DNA of 64,000 nucleotides from Frankiales bacterium (GTDB lineage: Bacteria; Actinomycetota; Actinomycetes; S36-B12; CAIYMF01), in NCBI GenBank assembly GCA_016125335.1, contig WGLY01000004.1, forward strand, positions 62,001-126,000. The letters run 5' to 3'. Shown here piece by piece: positions 9,468 to 19,189 of the stretch. The position numbers were made by a program, and so were the translations under genes. The notes below the pieces were generated by a model. It was not told where the DNA came from. It worked only from the letters and a program-made list of their open reading frames with translations, and did no database searches. How positions within the stretch are numbered: position 1 is the stretch's first letter; every line of letters starts with the position of its first letter.

Positions 9468-10370
9468 ATGCGCCTGCAGGTCCACCCCGAGGTGGCCGAC
9501 GCCGTCGCCGCCGGCCGCCCCGTGGTGGCCCTCGAGTCGACGATCATCAGCCACGGCCTCCCGCGGCCGGACAACCTGCGCGTCGCGCGCGAGATCGAGC
9601 AGTCGGTGCGCGACGGCGGCGCCGTGCCGGCGACCATCGCCGTGGTGGGCGGCGTCCCGCGCGTGGGGCTCGACGAGGACGCCCTGGCCACGGTCGCCGG
9701 CGACGACTCCGTGGTGAAGGTGAGCGTGCGCGACCTCGGCACGCTGGTCGCCCGCGGCGGGCACGGCGCCACCACGGTGGCCGCCACCGCGCACCTGGCC
9801 CACCTCGCCGGCATCGACGTGTTCGCCACCGGCGGCCTCGGAGGCGTGCACCGCGGCGCCCGCGACACCTGGGACGAGTCGGCCGACCTCACCACCCTGT
9901 CGACGACGCCGGTCACCGTCGTGTGCGCGGGGGTGAAGTCGATCCTCGACGTGGGCGCGACGCTCGAGCGCCTCGAGACGCTCAACGTGCCCGTGCTCGG
10001 CTACCGCACGGACCGCTTCCCCGGCTTCTACCTGGCCGACTCCGGCTTCGCGCTCGACTGGCGCGTGGAGTCCGCGGGCGAGGTGGCCGACGTCGTCCGG
10101 GCCCGCCACGAGCTGCGGTGCGCGGGCGGCCTGCTCCTGGTCAACCCGGTGAGGGCCGCGGACGAGCTCGACCGCGACCTGCACGACGCCGTGCTGGCCG
10201 AGGGCCTCGCCGCGGCCGACGCCGCCGGGGTCCGCGGCAAGGACGTCACGCCGTTCCTGCTCGAGCACTTCCACACCGCCACGGCCGGGCGCTCGCTCGC
10301 GGTCAACGTCGCGCTGGTGCGCAGCAACGCGACCCTCGCCGCCGCCGTCGCGGCCGCCCTCGCGGCATGA
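9468..10370 (+). CDS. psuG: Pseudouridine-5'-phosphate glycosidase
   Basis: 300 residues, the normal family length. Diagnostic motifs are [14 protein letters not shown] near residue 23, [12 protein letters not shown]-like [13 protein letters not shown] near residue 124, and [15 protein letters not shown] with the catalytic Lys near residue 151. It cleaves pseudouridine 5'-phosphate to uracil and ribose 5-phosphate, a step in pseudouridine salvage. It overlaps the downstream PfkB sugar/nucleoside kinase by ATGA, the usual psuG-psuK pairing, so the kinase probably supplies its substrate. Confidence 0.93.
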   Translation: MRLQVHPEVADAVAAGRPVVALESTIISHGLPRPDNLRVAREIEQSVRDGGAVPATIAVVGGVPRVGLDEDALATVAGDDSVVKVSVRDLGTLVARGGHGATTVAATAHLAHLAGIDVFATGGLGGVHRGARDTWDESADLTTLSTTPVTVVCAGVKSILDVGATLERLETLNVPVLGYRTDRFPGFYLADSGFALDWRVESAGEVADVVRARHELRCAGGLLLVNPVRAADELDRDLHDAVLAEGLAAADAAGVRGKDVTPFLLEHFHTATAGRSLAVNVALVRSNATLAAAVAAALAA

Positions 10371-11302
10371 CCGGCGCCGAGCCGACGATGTTCGTCGTCG
10401 TCGGCCAGTGGATGACCGACGTCGTCGCGGGCCTGCCCGGGCCGGTGCGGCTGGGCACCGACACCCCCGCGCACGTGCGGGTGCTCGGCGGCGGCGCCGC
10501 GGCCAACACCGCCGCGTGGCTGGCGCACGACGGGCACCCCACCACGCTGGTGGCCCGGGTGGGCGACGACCTGCTCGGCCGCGCGGGCCGGACCGAGCTC
10601 GAGTCGCTCGGCGTCACGTGCGCGCTCGCCGTCGACCCCGTGCGCGCGTCCGGCACGTGCGTGGTGCTCGTCGGCCCGGACGGCGAGCGCACGATGATCC
10701 CCGACGCCGGCGCCAACGAGGCCCTCGCGCCGCAGGACCTCGCCGACGACCTGTTCGCCCCGGGGCGCCACCTGCACCTGTCCGGCTACGTCCTGCTCGT
10801 GGACGGCAGCCGCATGGCCGGCCTGTCGGCGCTCGACCGGGCCCGGCTGCGCGGGATGACGACGAGCGTCGACGTCGCCTCGGTGGGGCCGCTGTCCGAC
10901 ACCGGGGCGGCGCGCTTCCTGTCGTGGGTGACCGGCGTCGACGTGCTGCTCGCCAACGAGTCCGAGGCGGCGTTCCTGGCCGGGCTGCCCGAGCCGCGGC
11001 CGGACGACGACGCCGCCACGGTGCTGGCCACCGCCACCATCGCGGCCCGGACGCTGCGCTCGGCGGTGGGCACCGTGGTGGTGAAGCTCGGACGCCACGG
11101 CGCCTACGTCGAGGACGCCGAGGGCCGCACCGCCCACGCCGAGGCGCTGCCGGTGGACGTCGTCGACACCACCGGCGCGGGCGACGCCTTCGCCGCCGGG
11201 TGGCTGCCGGCCTGGTGCTCCGGCGCCGACCCCACGACCGCGCTCGAACGCGGCAACCGCTCGGCCGCGCGGGCCGTCACCCGGGTGGGCGCCCGCCCCT
11301 GA
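10367..11302 (+). CDS. PfkB-family carbohydrate/nucleoside kinase (probable pseudouridine kinase)
   Basis: 311 residues. The N-terminal PfkB signature [16 protein letters not shown] and the C-terminal [13 protein letters not shown] (anion hole and catalytic Asp) are both intact, with an LLANESEA motif between. ATG overlaps the psuG stop. By context it probably phosphorylates pseudouridine; a ribokinase-like substrate cannot be excluded from sequence alone. Confidence 0.83.
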   Translation: MTGAEPTMFVVVGQWMTDVVAGLPGPVRLGTDTPAHVRVLGGGAAANTAAWLAHDGHPTTLVARVGDDLLGRAGRTELESLGVTCALAVDPVRASGTCVVLVGPDGERTMIPDAGANEALAPQDLADDLFAPGRHLHLSGYVLLVDGSRMAGLSALDRARLRGMTTSVDVASVGPLSDTGAARFLSWVTGVDVLLANESEAAFLAGLPEPRPDDDAATVLATATIAARTLRSAVGTVVVKLGRHGAYVEDAEGRTAHAEALPVDVVDTTGAGDAFAAGWLPAWCSGADPTTALERGNRSAARAVTRVGARP

Positions 11303-11461
11303 CCTGCGCCGACGCCGCTCGCCGTCCGCTGCGGCGGCCGTCCGTCGTGGCGGTGCCGGGGGGCGTCGGGCGGCGGTGGCAGAGTGGCACCGTGACGGGA
11401 CCCCGCCCGCACCCCTCCCGGCGAGCGCCCTCGCCCCGACGCAGGAGCACCTGAGCACCGC

Positions 11462-13978
11462 ATGGCCCGTCGCACGACGCCCCCGCCGCCGGACGTCCCC
11501 GAGAAGATCGTCGACATCGACGTCTCCGAGGAGATGCGCGGCTCGTTCCTCGAGTACGCGTACTCCGTCATCTACGCGCGGGCCCTGCCCGACGCACGCG
11601 ACGGGCTCAAGCCCGTGCAGCGCCGCATCCTGTTCCAGATGGCCGAGATGGGCCTGCGCCCGGACCGCGGCCACGTCAAGAGCGCCCGCGTCGTGGGCGA
11701 CGTGATGGGCAAGCTGCACCCGCACGGCGACGGCGCGATCTACGACGCGCTCGTGCGCATGGCGCAGCCGTTCTCGCTGCGGCTCCCCCTCGTCGACGGG
11801 CACGGCAACTTCGGCTCGCTCGACGACGGTCCGGCCGCGATGCGCTACACCGAGTGCCGGCTGGCCGCGAGCGCCCTGCTCATGACCGCCGGCCTCGACG
11901 AGGACGTCGTCGACTTCTCGCCCAACTACGACGGCCGCGAGACCGAACCGGGCGTGCTCCCCGCGGCGTTCCCCAACCTCCTGGTCAACGGCGCGTCGGG
12001 CATCGCGGTGGGCATGGCCACCAACATCGCGCCGCACAACCTGGTCGAGGTCGTGGCCGCCGCACGGCACCTGATCGCCCATCCGCGGGCCACGCTCGAG
12101 GACCTCATGCGCTTCGTGCCCGGTCCGGACCTGCCCGGCGGCGGGCGCATCGTGGGCCTCGACGGCGTCCGCGAGGCCTACGAGACCGGCCGCGGCTCGT
12201 TCCGCATCCGGGCCACCGCCCACGTCGAGAACGTCACCCCGCGACGCAAGGGCATCGTCGTCACCGAGCTGCCCTACAACGTGGGGCCGGAGAAGGTGAT
12301 CGCCAAGATCAAGGAGGCCGTCGACGCCAAGCGGCTCACCGGGATCGCCGACGTCATCGACCTCACCGACATGGAGTCCGGCCTGCGGCTGGTCATCGAG
12401 GTGAAGAACGGCTTCCACCCCGAGGCTGTGCTCGAGCAGCTCTACGCGCTCACCCCGATGGAGGACTCCTTCGGGATCAACGCCGTCGCCCTCGTCGACG
12501 GCCAGCCGCGCACCCTCGGGCTGCGCGAGCTGCTCGAGGTGTTCGTCGACCACCGGCTCGAGGTCGTGCGTCGCCGCTCGGCGTTCCGGCGGCGCAAGGC
12601 CGAGGAGCGGCTGCACCTCGTCGAGGGTCTGCTCGTCGCCATCATCGACATCGACGAGGTCATCGCGCTCATCCGCTCCAGCGACGACCCCGCCGCCGCG
12701 AAGGCCCGCCTCATCGCGGTGTTCGACCTGTCGGACGTGCAGGCCACCTACATCCTCGACATGCCGCTGCGCCGGCTCACGAAGTTCAGCCGGATCGAGC
12801 TCGAGGGCGAGCGCGACGAGCTGCGCGCCCGCATCGAGGAGCTCACCGCGATCCTCGACGACGACAAGCGGCTGCGGAAAGTCGTCAGCGACGAGCTCGC
12901 CGCGGTGTCCGCCGAGCACGGCACGCCGCGGCGCACCGTGCTGCTCGAGGCCTCCGCCGCGCCCGTCCGGTCCGCCGCGGTGCCGCTCGAGGTGGCCGAC
13001 GAGCCGTGCGTGGTGCTGCTGTCGAGCACAGGGCTGCTGGCCCGCACCGGCGACTCGAGGGACCTGCCCGGCGACGGGGAGCGCGGCCCGCACGACGTCG
13101 TCGTGTCCGCCGTGCACGCCACGGCGCGCGGCCACGTCGGCCTGGTCACCAGCACCGGCCGGGTGCTGCGCCTGCCGGTGCTCGAGCTGCCCGCGCTGCC
13201 GCCCACCCACGGCGCGCCCTCGCTCGCCGGCGGCGTCCCGCTGGCCGCGCTCGCGGAGCTCGAGCGCGGCGAGCAGCCGGTGGCGCTGTGCTCGGTGTCC
13301 GGCGAGGGGCAGGGGCTCGCGCTGGGCACGGCGGCCGGCGTCGTCAAGCGGGTCTCGCCGGACGTGCCCGCCTCGGCCGACTCGTGGAGCGTGGTCCGGC
13401 TCGACGACGGTGACCGCGTGGTCGGCGCGGTCGAGCTCTCCACCGGTGAGGAGGAGCTGGTGTTCGTCACCACGGACGCGCAGCTGCTCCACTTCCCCGC
13501 CAGCAGCGTGCGCCCGCAGGGCCGCCCGGCCGGCGGCATGGCGGGGATCCGCGTGGACGACGGCCAGCGCGTGCTGTTCTTCGGCGCCGTCGACCCCGGC
13601 CGCGACAACGTGGTGGTGACCGCGGCCGGCACCACCGGCGCCCTGCCGGGCACCTCCGGCGCCACCGTCAAGGTCACCCCGTTCGCCGAGTTCCCGGGCA
13701 AGGGCCGGGCCACCGGCGGCGTGCGCGCGCAGCGCTTCCTCAAGGGCGAGGACACCCTGCTCGTGGCGTGGGCGGGCCCGGCACCTGCGCGCGCGGCCAC
13801 CCCGCAGGGCGCGCCGGCCCCGCTGCCCCCCGTGGACCCGCGCCGCGACGCCTCCGGGCTGCCCACCTCGCGCCCGGTCGCGGCGGTCGGCGGCCCGCTC
13901 TCGCCCGGCGGCCCCCGGCCGCCCTCGGCGGACCCCTCCGCGGACGACGCCTCCGGCGCCGACGAGCCGGTCTCGTGA
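11462..13978 (+). CDS. parC: DNA topoisomerase IV subunit A
   Basis: 838 residues. The breakage-reunion domain contains the region around the catalytic Tyr ([14 protein letters not shown], Tyr near residue 127), the quinolone-resistance region ([17 protein letters not shown]) and the GyrA/ParC box region. The C-terminal beta-pinwheel is present but the protein lacks the strict GyrA-box and ends in a Pro/Gly-rich low-complexity tail from about residue 775. Paired with the separate ParE gene at 34926-37016, it is best called ParC rather than GyrA. It decatenates daughter chromosomes. The stop overlaps the GTG of the next gene. Confidence 0.88.
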   Translation: MARRTTPPPPDVPEKIVDIDVSEEMRGSFLEYAYSVIYARALPDARDGLKPVQRRILFQMAEMGLRPDRGHVKSARVVGDVMGKLHPHGDGAIYDALVRMAQPFSLRLPLVDGHGNFGSLDDGPAAMRYTECRLAASALLMTAGLDEDVVDFSPNYDGRETEPGVLPAAFPNLLVNGASGIAVGMATNIAPHNLVEVVAAARHLIAHPRATLEDLMRFVPGPDLPGGGRIVGLDGVREAYETGRGSFRIRATAHVENVTPRRKGIVVTELPYNVGPEKVIAKIKEAVDAKRLTGIADVIDLTDMESGLRLVIEVKNGFHPEAVLEQLYALTPMEDSFGINAVALVDGQPRTLGLRELLEVFVDHRLEVVRRRSAFRRRKAEERLHLVEGLLVAIIDIDEVIALIRSSDDPAAAKARLIAVFDLSDVQATYILDMPLRRLTKFSRIELEGERDELRARIEELTAILDDDKRLRKVVSDELAAVSAEHGTPRRTVLLEASAAPVRSAAVPLEVADEPCVVLLSSTGLLARTGDSRDLPGDGERGPHDVVVSAVHATARGHVGLVTSTGRVLRLPVLELPALPPTHGAPSLAGGVPLAALAELERGEQPVALCSVSGEGQGLALGTAAGVVKRVSPDVPASADSWSVVRLDDGDRVVGAVELSTGEEELVFVTTDAQLLHFPASSVRPQGRPAGGMAGIRVDDGQRVLFFGAVDPGRDNVVVTAAGTTGALPGTSGATVKVTPFAEFPGKGRATGGVRAQRFLKGEDTLLVAWAGPAPARAATPQGAPAPLPPVDPRRDASGLPTSRPVAAVGGPLSPGGPRPPSADPSADDASGADEPVS

Positions 13979-14970
13979 GCTGGGGCCCGCCGTCGGACGG
14001 TCCCTCGCGCTGCTCGGTGCTGGCGCGCCAGCTCGACGAGCCGCTGCCGGGCACCGCGCCCCGGGCCCGGGCGTGGCTCGTGCTCGAGCAGCCCGGGCCC
14101 TACGGCTTCCGCGCCGTCACCGAGTCGCACCTGCCCGCGCCGCTGCAGCACTCCCTGGGCACCCTTCCCAAGGACGCCGGCACCACCGTGCTGCTCGCCC
14201 GTCCGGTCGGCCGCCACGCCGACGACCACGTGCCGGTCGAGGGCCGGCGGTTCTGGCTGGCCCACACCTCGCCCGGCGGCGTGCGCATGCGCGCCGGGCG
14301 GCTCGACGACGCCGAGCTCACCCGGCCGGACCTGCACGACGTCCTGATCGGCGCGGCCGACGGCCGGCTCCCCCCGTGGGGCTCGCGCAGCACGGACCCG
14401 CTCCTGCTCGTGTGCACCAACGCGCGGCGCGACGTCTGCTGCGCCATCGAGGGCCGCCCGGTCGCCGACGCGCTCGCGGCCGACCCCCGGCGGGCCGGCT
14501 CCGTGCTCGAGGTGAGCCACCTCGGCGGGCACCGCTTCGCCCCCACCGCCCTCCTGCTGCCGACCGGGCACTCCTTCGGCCGCTTCGACGCCCGGGCGGC
14601 CGGCGACATCCTCGACGCCGCCGGCCGCGGCGAGCTCGGCGCGCTGGCCCACCACCGCGGCCGCACCGCGCTCGCCCAGCCCGCCCAGGCCGCCGAGCAC
14701 GCCGTGCGCGCGCAGGCGCACGTCACCGAGATCGACGCGCTGGACGTGCTGCGCCGCTCCGGCGAGCAGGTGGTGCCGATCGCCCTGCGCTGGGGCGGCA
14801 CCGACGGAGTCGCCGACGTCGAGGTGCGCCACCGCGACGGCCGGGCCTGGCGCGTGGTGGTGCGTCGTCGCACCCTCACGCCGCCCCGGCCGGAGTCGTG
14901 CGGCAAGGCGCCGGCCGACGGCCACGCGTGGGTCGCGGACGAGCTCGAGCCCGTCCGGCCGTGGCGCTGA
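13975..14970 (+). CDS. Sucrase/ferredoxin-like (thioredoxin-fold) protein
   Basis: 331 residues. It opens [18 protein letters not shown] and carries [16 protein letters not shown] near residue 145 and a [16 protein letters not shown] motif near residue 182, features of the Suc_Fer-like (PF06999) family, whose C-terminal part resembles a thioredoxin-like [2Fe-2S] ferredoxin. Cys residues of CTNxxxDxCC and the late SCGK are candidate cluster ligands. The biochemical role is unknown in bacteria. GTG overlaps the parC stop (GTGA), indicating translational coupling. Confidence 0.78.
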   Translation: MSWGPPSDGPSRCSVLARQLDEPLPGTAPRARAWLVLEQPGPYGFRAVTESHLPAPLQHSLGTLPKDAGTTVLLARPVGRHADDHVPVEGRRFWLAHTSPGGVRMRAGRLDDAELTRPDLHDVLIGAADGRLPPWGSRSTDPLLLVCTNARRDVCCAIEGRPVADALAADPRRAGSVLEVSHLGGHRFAPTALLLPTGHSFGRFDARAAGDILDAAGRGELGALAHHRGRTALAQPAQAAEHAVRAQAHVTEIDALDVLRRSGEQVVPIALRWGGTDGVADVEVRHRDGRAWRVVVRRRTLTPPRPESCGKAPADGHAWVADELEPVRPWR

Positions 14971-15013
14971 CCGGCTGCCGGCGCCCGCGCCACCGGGCGG
15001 GGCCGCGGTTCGC

Positions 15014-15019
15014 TACGGT
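15014..15019 (+). promoter_or_regulatory. -10 element, leaderless promoter of carbonic anhydrase gene
   Basis: TACGGT ends 6 nt before the GTG at 15026, with no ribosome-binding site in between. Confidence 0.45.
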
Positions 15020-15025
15020 CGCGCC

Positions 15026-15538
15026 GTGACCCAGTTCCCGAGCGAGACCTTCGCCGACGCCCTCGCCGGCAACGACCTCTACGCCGCCGGCTTCGCGGGC
15101 ACCGCGCTGACGGGGCGCGCGGCGAAGGGGCTCGCGCTGGTCACCTGCATGGACAGCCGCATCGAGCCCCTGGGCCTGCTCGGCATGGAGCAGGGCGACG
15201 TGAAGATCGTGCGCAACGCCGGCGCCCGGGTGACCGACGACGTCCTGCGCACCCTCGTGCTCGCCACGTACTTCCTCGACGTCACGCGCGTGCTGGTGAT
15301 GCCGCACACGCACTGCAAGATGGCCAGCGCCACCGAGGAGCAGATGCACACCCAGATCGAGGAGGACTACGGCGTCGACACCTGGTCGGTGGAGTTCCGC
15401 ACCGTGCCGGACCAGGAGGCCGCGCTCGCCTACGACGTGCGGCGCATCCGCTCCTACCCGCTGCTCCCCCGCGACCTCGTCGTGGGCGGCGCCGTCTACG
15501 ACGTCCACACCGGACGCCTGCACCCCCGCGACGTGTGA
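15026..15538 (+). CDS. Beta-class carbonic anhydrase
   Basis: 170 residues. Zinc ligands are readable as Cys41 (in TCMDSR, with the Asp43/Arg45 dyad), His94 and Cys97 (HTHC). It interconverts CO2 and bicarbonate in the cytosol. The short form with this spacing matches the small Rv1284-type beta-carbonic anhydrases of actinobacteria. The gene is monocistronic, with its own leaderless promoter. Confidence 0.9.
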   Translation: MTQFPSETFADALAGNDLYAAGFAGTALTGRAAKGLALVTCMDSRIEPLGLLGMEQGDVKIVRNAGARVTDDVLRTLVLATYFLDVTRVLVMPHTHCKMASATEEQMHTQIEEDYGVDTWSVEFRTVPDQEAALAYDVRRIRSYPLLPRDLVVGGAVYDVHTGRLHPRDV

Positions 15539-15564
15539 GGCGCAGATCCGGCGCGCGGGGCGCG

Positions 15565-15570
15565 TAGCCT
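15565..15570 (+). promoter_or_regulatory. -10 element, leaderless promoter of isoprenyl transferase gene
   Basis: TAGCCT ends 7 nt before the GTG at 15578; no Shine-Dalgarno sequence is present. Confidence 0.5.
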
Positions 15571-15577
15571 GCTGCGC

Positions 15578-16348
15578 GTGGGGATCGCTGACCCGGTGCG
15601 CGCGCTGTACGGCGCGCTCCTGAAGCGACGGCTGCGCACCGTCGCGCTGCCGGCCCACGTCGCGGTCATCATGGACGGCAACCGCCGCTGGGCGCGGGAG
15701 CACGGGCACCCGAACCCCAGCGTGGGCCACCGGTTCGGCGCCGAGCACGTCGAGCACCTGCTGGCCTGGTGCGCCGAGGTCGGCATCGGGCACGTCACCG
15801 TGTGGGTGGCCTCGAAGGACAACCTGGCCAAGCGGCCCGGCCCCGAGGTCGCATTCCTCATGGAGGTCGCCGAGGACGTCATCGCCTCGCGGCTGGCGAC
15901 CGCGGGCGGCTCGTGGCAGCTCCACCTCGCCGGCGACCTCGACCTCCTCCCCGGCTCCACGTCGCGGGCGCTCAAGGCGGCCCGGGAGGCGACGCTCTCC
16001 CGGCCCACGCGCCACCACCTCACCGTGGCCATCGGCTACGACGGGCGCAGCGAGATCGTCGACGCCGTGCGCTCCGCGCTCGTCGACGCGGCCGCGGCCG
16101 GCACCAGCGCCGCCGAGCTCGCGACCCGCTTCGACGAGGACGACGTCTCGGCGCACCTCTACAACCCGGGCCTGCCCGAGCCGGACCTCATCATCCGCAC
16201 GAGCGGCGAGCAGCGGCTCTCCGACTTCATGCTCTGGCAGGGCGTCGAGTCGCAGCTGTGGTTCGCCGACGTGTACTGGCCGGCGTTCCGCCGGGTCGAC
16301 TTCCTCCGCGCGCTGCGCTCGTTCGCCGCGCGCGACGCCGGGGCCTGA
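15578..16348 (+). CDS. Cis-prenyltransferase (isoprenyl transferase, UppS family)
   Basis: 256 residues. The catalytic motif HVAVIMDGNRRWA places the essential Asp at about residue 33; the C-terminal signature DLIIRTSGEQRLSDFMLWQ is complete. It condenses isopentenyl diphosphate onto an allylic primer in cis. Actinomycetes carry two paralogues: a short-chain Z-farnesyl synthase and a long-chain decaprenyl synthase; this one resembles the shorter Rv1086-like enzyme in length, but product length cannot be told with certainty. Confidence 0.88.
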   Translation: MGIADPVRALYGALLKRRLRTVALPAHVAVIMDGNRRWAREHGHPNPSVGHRFGAEHVEHLLAWCAEVGIGHVTVWVASKDNLAKRPGPEVAFLMEVAEDVIASRLATAGGSWQLHLAGDLDLLPGSTSRALKAAREATLSRPTRHHLTVAIGYDGRSEIVDAVRSALVDAAAAGTSAAELATRFDEDDVSAHLYNPGLPEPDLIIRTSGEQRLSDFMLWQGVESQLWFADVYWPAFRRVDFLRALRSFAARDAGA

Positions 16349-16364
16349 GCCGGCGCCGCGACGC

Positions 16365-17711
16365 TCACCCGCCGGCGGCGCCGAGCAGGCCGTCGCGCTC
16401 GTGGATCGTGGTGCGGTCGCGCCCGCGCGAGGCGCCCAGCGCGCGCTCGGCGGCGTCGATCGCCGCCCAGCCCGTGCGGTCGACGGCGGCCCGGCCGCGC
16501 TCGCGCAGCAGGTCGGCGCAGCCGTCGCCGGCGCAGGGGTCGACGCCCTCGAGGTCGGCCAGCAGCGACGCGACGGTGGCCGCGGCGTCCTTCTTGTTGG
16601 TGCCGATGATCCCGGTGGGCCCGCGCTTGATCCAGCCGGCCACGTAGAGCCCCGGAACCGGTGCGCCCTCCTCGTCGACGACGCGACCGTCGACGTTGGG
16701 GATGACGTTGCGGGCGGAGTCGAAGGGGACGCCGGGAAGCCCGACGCCGCGGTAGCCCACCGAGCGCACGACCAGGTCGGCGGGGACCTCGTAGGTCTCG
16801 CCCGTGCCGTGGGCGCCGGTCTCGTCGACGGTGGTGCGCTCGACGACCACCGACTCGACGCGGTCGGTGCCGCGCAGCTCGGCCGGGCGGGCGTGGAAGT
16901 GCAGGTGGATGTGGCGGTGGGTGGTGTCGGCCACGTGGTCGGACCAGCTGCGGATCACCTCGACGTTGCGCGCCACCACGCGGTCGCTCTCCACCAGCGC
17001 CGCGCTCACCGGCTCGAGCTCGAGGTCCGTGGGGTCGATGAGGACGTCGACGCCGTCGAGGTCCGCGAGCTCCTTGAGCTCCTTCGTGGTCCACGTGGCC
17101 TGCGCCGGCCCGCGGCGCCCGAGCACGTGGACGTCGGTGACGCCGGACGCCGCGAACGCGTCGAGGACGTGCTGCGGCATGTCGGTGCGTTCGAGCCGCT
17201 CCAGCGGCGCGGTGAGGATGCGGGTGACGTCGACGGCGACGTTGCCGACGCCCACGACCACCACGGACCGTGCCGCGGCCAGCGCCGCCTCGATCCTCTC
17301 GCGGTCGGCGTCGGGATGGCCGCAGTACCAGGCGACGAGGTCGGTCGCCGCGACGCTGCCCTCGAGGTCCTCGCCGGGCACGCCCAGGCGGCGGTCGCGC
17401 GCCGCGCCGTAGGTGAGCACCACGCCGTCGTAGGCCGCGAGGAGCTCGGCCACCGAGACGTCGGCCCCGGCGTCGACGTCGCCCACCTCCACCCCGGCGA
17501 GCAGGCGCACCTCCGGCCGCTCGAGCACGTGCGCGAGGGTGTCGCGCACCGAGCGGATCGAGAAGTGGTCCGGCGCGACGCCGTAGCGCACCAGCCCGAA
17601 CGGCACGGGCAGGCGGTCGAGGACGTCGACGTGGACTCCGGCTGAGGCGAGGGCGTCGGCCGCGTAGAGCCCGGATGGGCCGGCACCGACGACGGCGATG
17701 CGATGGGTCAC
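16365..17711 (-). CDS. Ferredoxin--NADP+ reductase, adrenodoxin-reductase (FprA) type
   Basis: 448 residues. An FAD-binding GAGPSGLYAADAL lies at the N-terminus, a second Rossmann fold (VVVGVGNVAVDVTRIL) near residue 150, and the family signature GWIKRGPTGIIGTNKKDA near residue 365. It moves electrons from NADPH to ferredoxins. It follows the leftward aromatic operon on the same strand (61 bp after the HAD gene), so it could feed the Rieske oxygenase through the Rieske ferredoxin encoded at 33620-33982; it could equally be a housekeeping reductase. GTG 17711 was chosen; an in-frame GTG at 17729 would add six residues. Confidence 0.88.
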   Translation of the reverse strand: MTHRIAVVGAGPSGLYAADALASAGVHVDVLDRLPVPFGLVRYGVAPDHFSIRSVRDTLAHVLERPEVRLLAGVEVGDVDAGADVSVAELLAAYDGVVLTYGAARDRRLGVPGEDLEGSVAATDLVAWYCGHPDADRERIEAALAAARSVVVVGVGNVAVDVTRILTAPLERLERTDMPQHVLDAFAASGVTDVHVLGRRGPAQATWTTKELKELADLDGVDVLIDPTDLELEPVSAALVESDRVVARNVEVIRSWSDHVADTTHRHIHLHFHARPAELRGTDRVESVVVERTTVDETGAHGTGETYEVPADLVVRSVGYRGVGLPGVPFDSARNVIPNVDGRVVDEEGAPVPGLYVAGWIKRGPTGIIGTNKKDAAATVASLLADLEGVDPCAGDGCADLLRERGRAAVDRTGWAAIDAAERALGASRGRDRTTIHERDGLLGAAGG

Positions 17712-17772
17712 ATCGGCATCCGACCACACCCGGCGCCCCCGACGCCGCCCGGGTGCCGCGTGTCGCGCGAGC

Positions 17773-18417
17773 TCACCCGGGCAGGCCGAGCGCCTCGCGC
17801 GCCTCGGCGTAGGACCGCGACGGGTCGGTGACGTCGAAGAGCACCGCGCGCATGCCCACGGCCACGGCGCCCGCGACGTTGCCGGGCTGGTCGTCGACGA
17901 ACACGCACTCCTCGGCGGCCACGCCGAGGCGCTCGGTGACCAGGGCGTAGATGCGCGGGTCGGGCTTGAGCACGCCCTCGACGGACCCGTCGACGAGCAG
18001 GTCGACGTCGCCGAGCACCGACATCCGGGCGACCCACTCCGGGCTGTGGAACGCCTGGAGGTCGTTGGTGCACACGGCCACCGCGAGCCCGGCGGCGTGC
18101 GCGGCGTGCACGAGCAGGCGGGCCTCGGGCCGCACGAGCTCGCGCTCCTCGCCGTCGAAGAGCACGTCCATCAGCCCGCGGAAGCCCGCGTCGGCCCCGG
18201 TGAGCGCGGCGAACTCGGCCGCGCGGTCCTGCCAGTACGCGCGCTCGGTGGTCTCCCCCGCCTGCATCCGGCGCCACTCGGCGTCCGCGGCGGGGTCGAA
18301 CGGGCCGGACCACGCCAGCGAGCCCGGCGCCAGCCCCGCGCGCCGCTCGCCGCCGCGCAGCAGCTCGAACGGCGTGCGCAGCACCGGGCCGCCGAAGTCG
18401 AGGACGAGGGCCTTCAC
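17773..18417 (-). CDS. HAD-superfamily hydrolase (DFGG type), left arm of aromatic island
   Basis: 214 residues. Motif I is VLDFGGPVL, motif II CTND, motif III Lys in LKPDP and motif IV FVDDQPGN. Motif I has DxG in place of DxD, as in the YihX/epoxide-hydrolase-N subfamily. It is a clear paralogue of the HAD protein at 34023-34655: both share TPFE/SPFE, 'AGL..GSL...GPF' and 'YWxD' blocks. It overlaps the hydratase stop by GTGA and ends the leftward catabolic operon. Dephosphorylation of a pathway intermediate is a reasonable guess given the aryl-phosphorylating genes upstream, but the substrate is unknown. Confidence 0.8.
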   Translation of the reverse strand: MKALVLDFGGPVLRTPFELLRGGERRAGLAPGSLAWSGPFDPAADAEWRRMQAGETTERAYWQDRAAEFAALTGADAGFRGLMDVLFDGEERELVRPEARLLVHAAHAAGLAVAVCTNDLQAFHSPEWVARMSVLGDVDLLVDGSVEGVLKPDPRIYALVTERLGVAAEECVFVDDQPGNVAGAVAVGMRAVLFDVTDPSRSYAEAREALGLPG

Positions 18418-19169
18418 CGCCGCACCGTCACCTGCACGCGGGCGCCGTCCGGGTGCGCGAAGGTCGCCGACACCGCACCACCAGGCCCGACCGGGTGCGC
18501 GGCGGTGAGCCCACCCGTGATCACGACGTCGTCGGGCCGCAGGGTCTCGCCGGCCTCGGCCAGCGCCCCCACGAGCCAGGCCAGCGCGGCGGCGGGGTGG
18601 CCGGCGGCGTCGGCTCCCCGGCCCGACGCCACCGCGCGGCCGTCGACCTCGAGGGTGACCGCCACCTCGTCGAGCCGCGACAGCGGCAGCTGGGGGCCGA
18701 GGACGACGCCCGCCGCCGACGAGCCGTCGGCCGTGTTGTGCTCGACGTCGAAGCGGTAGTCGCGCCACGCCGAGTCGACCACCTCGAGCGCGGCGTGCGC
18801 GGAGGCGCAGGCCGCGAGCACCTCCTCCGGGCCGGCCCCGGCCGGCGGGGTGCGGGCCAGGCGCAGCGCGATCTCCGGCTCCACCCGCGGGTGGATGAGC
18901 CCCGCGGGGAGGGTGTCGCCGTCGCCGATCACCATGTCGGACAGCAGCGGGCCGTGGTTGGGCCGGTCGATGCCCATCTGGGCGCGCATCGCCTGCGAGG
19001 TGTAGCCCAGCTTCCACCCGATCCGGTGCGATCCCCGGGCCGTGCGGCGGCGGGTGAGCGCAGCCTGCACGCGGTATGCCGTGGCCAGGTCGCCCACCGG
19101 CAGGCCGTCGGCGTCCAGCTCGGCCGCGCGCAGGTGGGCGGCGTCGATCGTCGCGGCGACGTGCTCCAC
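18414..19169 (-). CDS. 2-keto-4-pentenoate hydratase / oxalocrotonate decarboxylase family enzyme (third copy)
   Basis: About 251 residues from GTG 19169. Family motifs are GWKLGYTSQAMRAQMGIDRP, HPRVEPEIALRL (acidic metal ligands) and GLTAAHPVGPGG near the end. Two other members lie in the rightward operon (28340 and 31100), which already cover the hydratase and decarboxylase steps of the meta pathway. This third copy may handle a substituted dienoate or a different ring-fission product. The start is uncertain: no ATG is available, and a CTG at 19193 has GGAGGAG at better spacing than the chosen GTG. Confidence 0.83.
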   Translation of the reverse strand: MEHVAATIDAAHLRAAELDADGLPVGDLATAYRVQAALTRRRTARGSHRIGWKLGYTSQAMRAQMGIDRPNHGPLLSDMVIGDGDTLPAGLIHPRVEPEIALRLARTPPAGAGPEEVLAACASAHAALEVVDSAWRDYRFDVEHNTADGSSAAGVVLGPQLPLSRLDEVAVTLEVDGRAVASGRGADAAGHPAAALAWLVGALAEAGETLRPDDVVITGGLTAAHPVGPGGAVSATFAHPDGARVQVTVRR

Positions 19170-19189
19170 GTCGACGCCGGTGCCGGAGG

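Noticed and set aside
6625-9717. Very long open frame on the + strand opposite the GNAT-synthetase gene
   Set aside because: Arg/His/Gly-rich composition with no motifs; it is the antisense shadow of a GC-rich gene.
10028-13492. 1154-codon open frame antisense to psuG-pfkB-parC
   Set aside because: Spans three unrelated real genes on the other strand and shows no domain; a codon-bias artefact.
16349-16364. GC-rich self-complementary bases between convergent isoprenyl transferase and FprA genes
   Set aside because: No clean stem longer than about 6 bp; not called a terminator.
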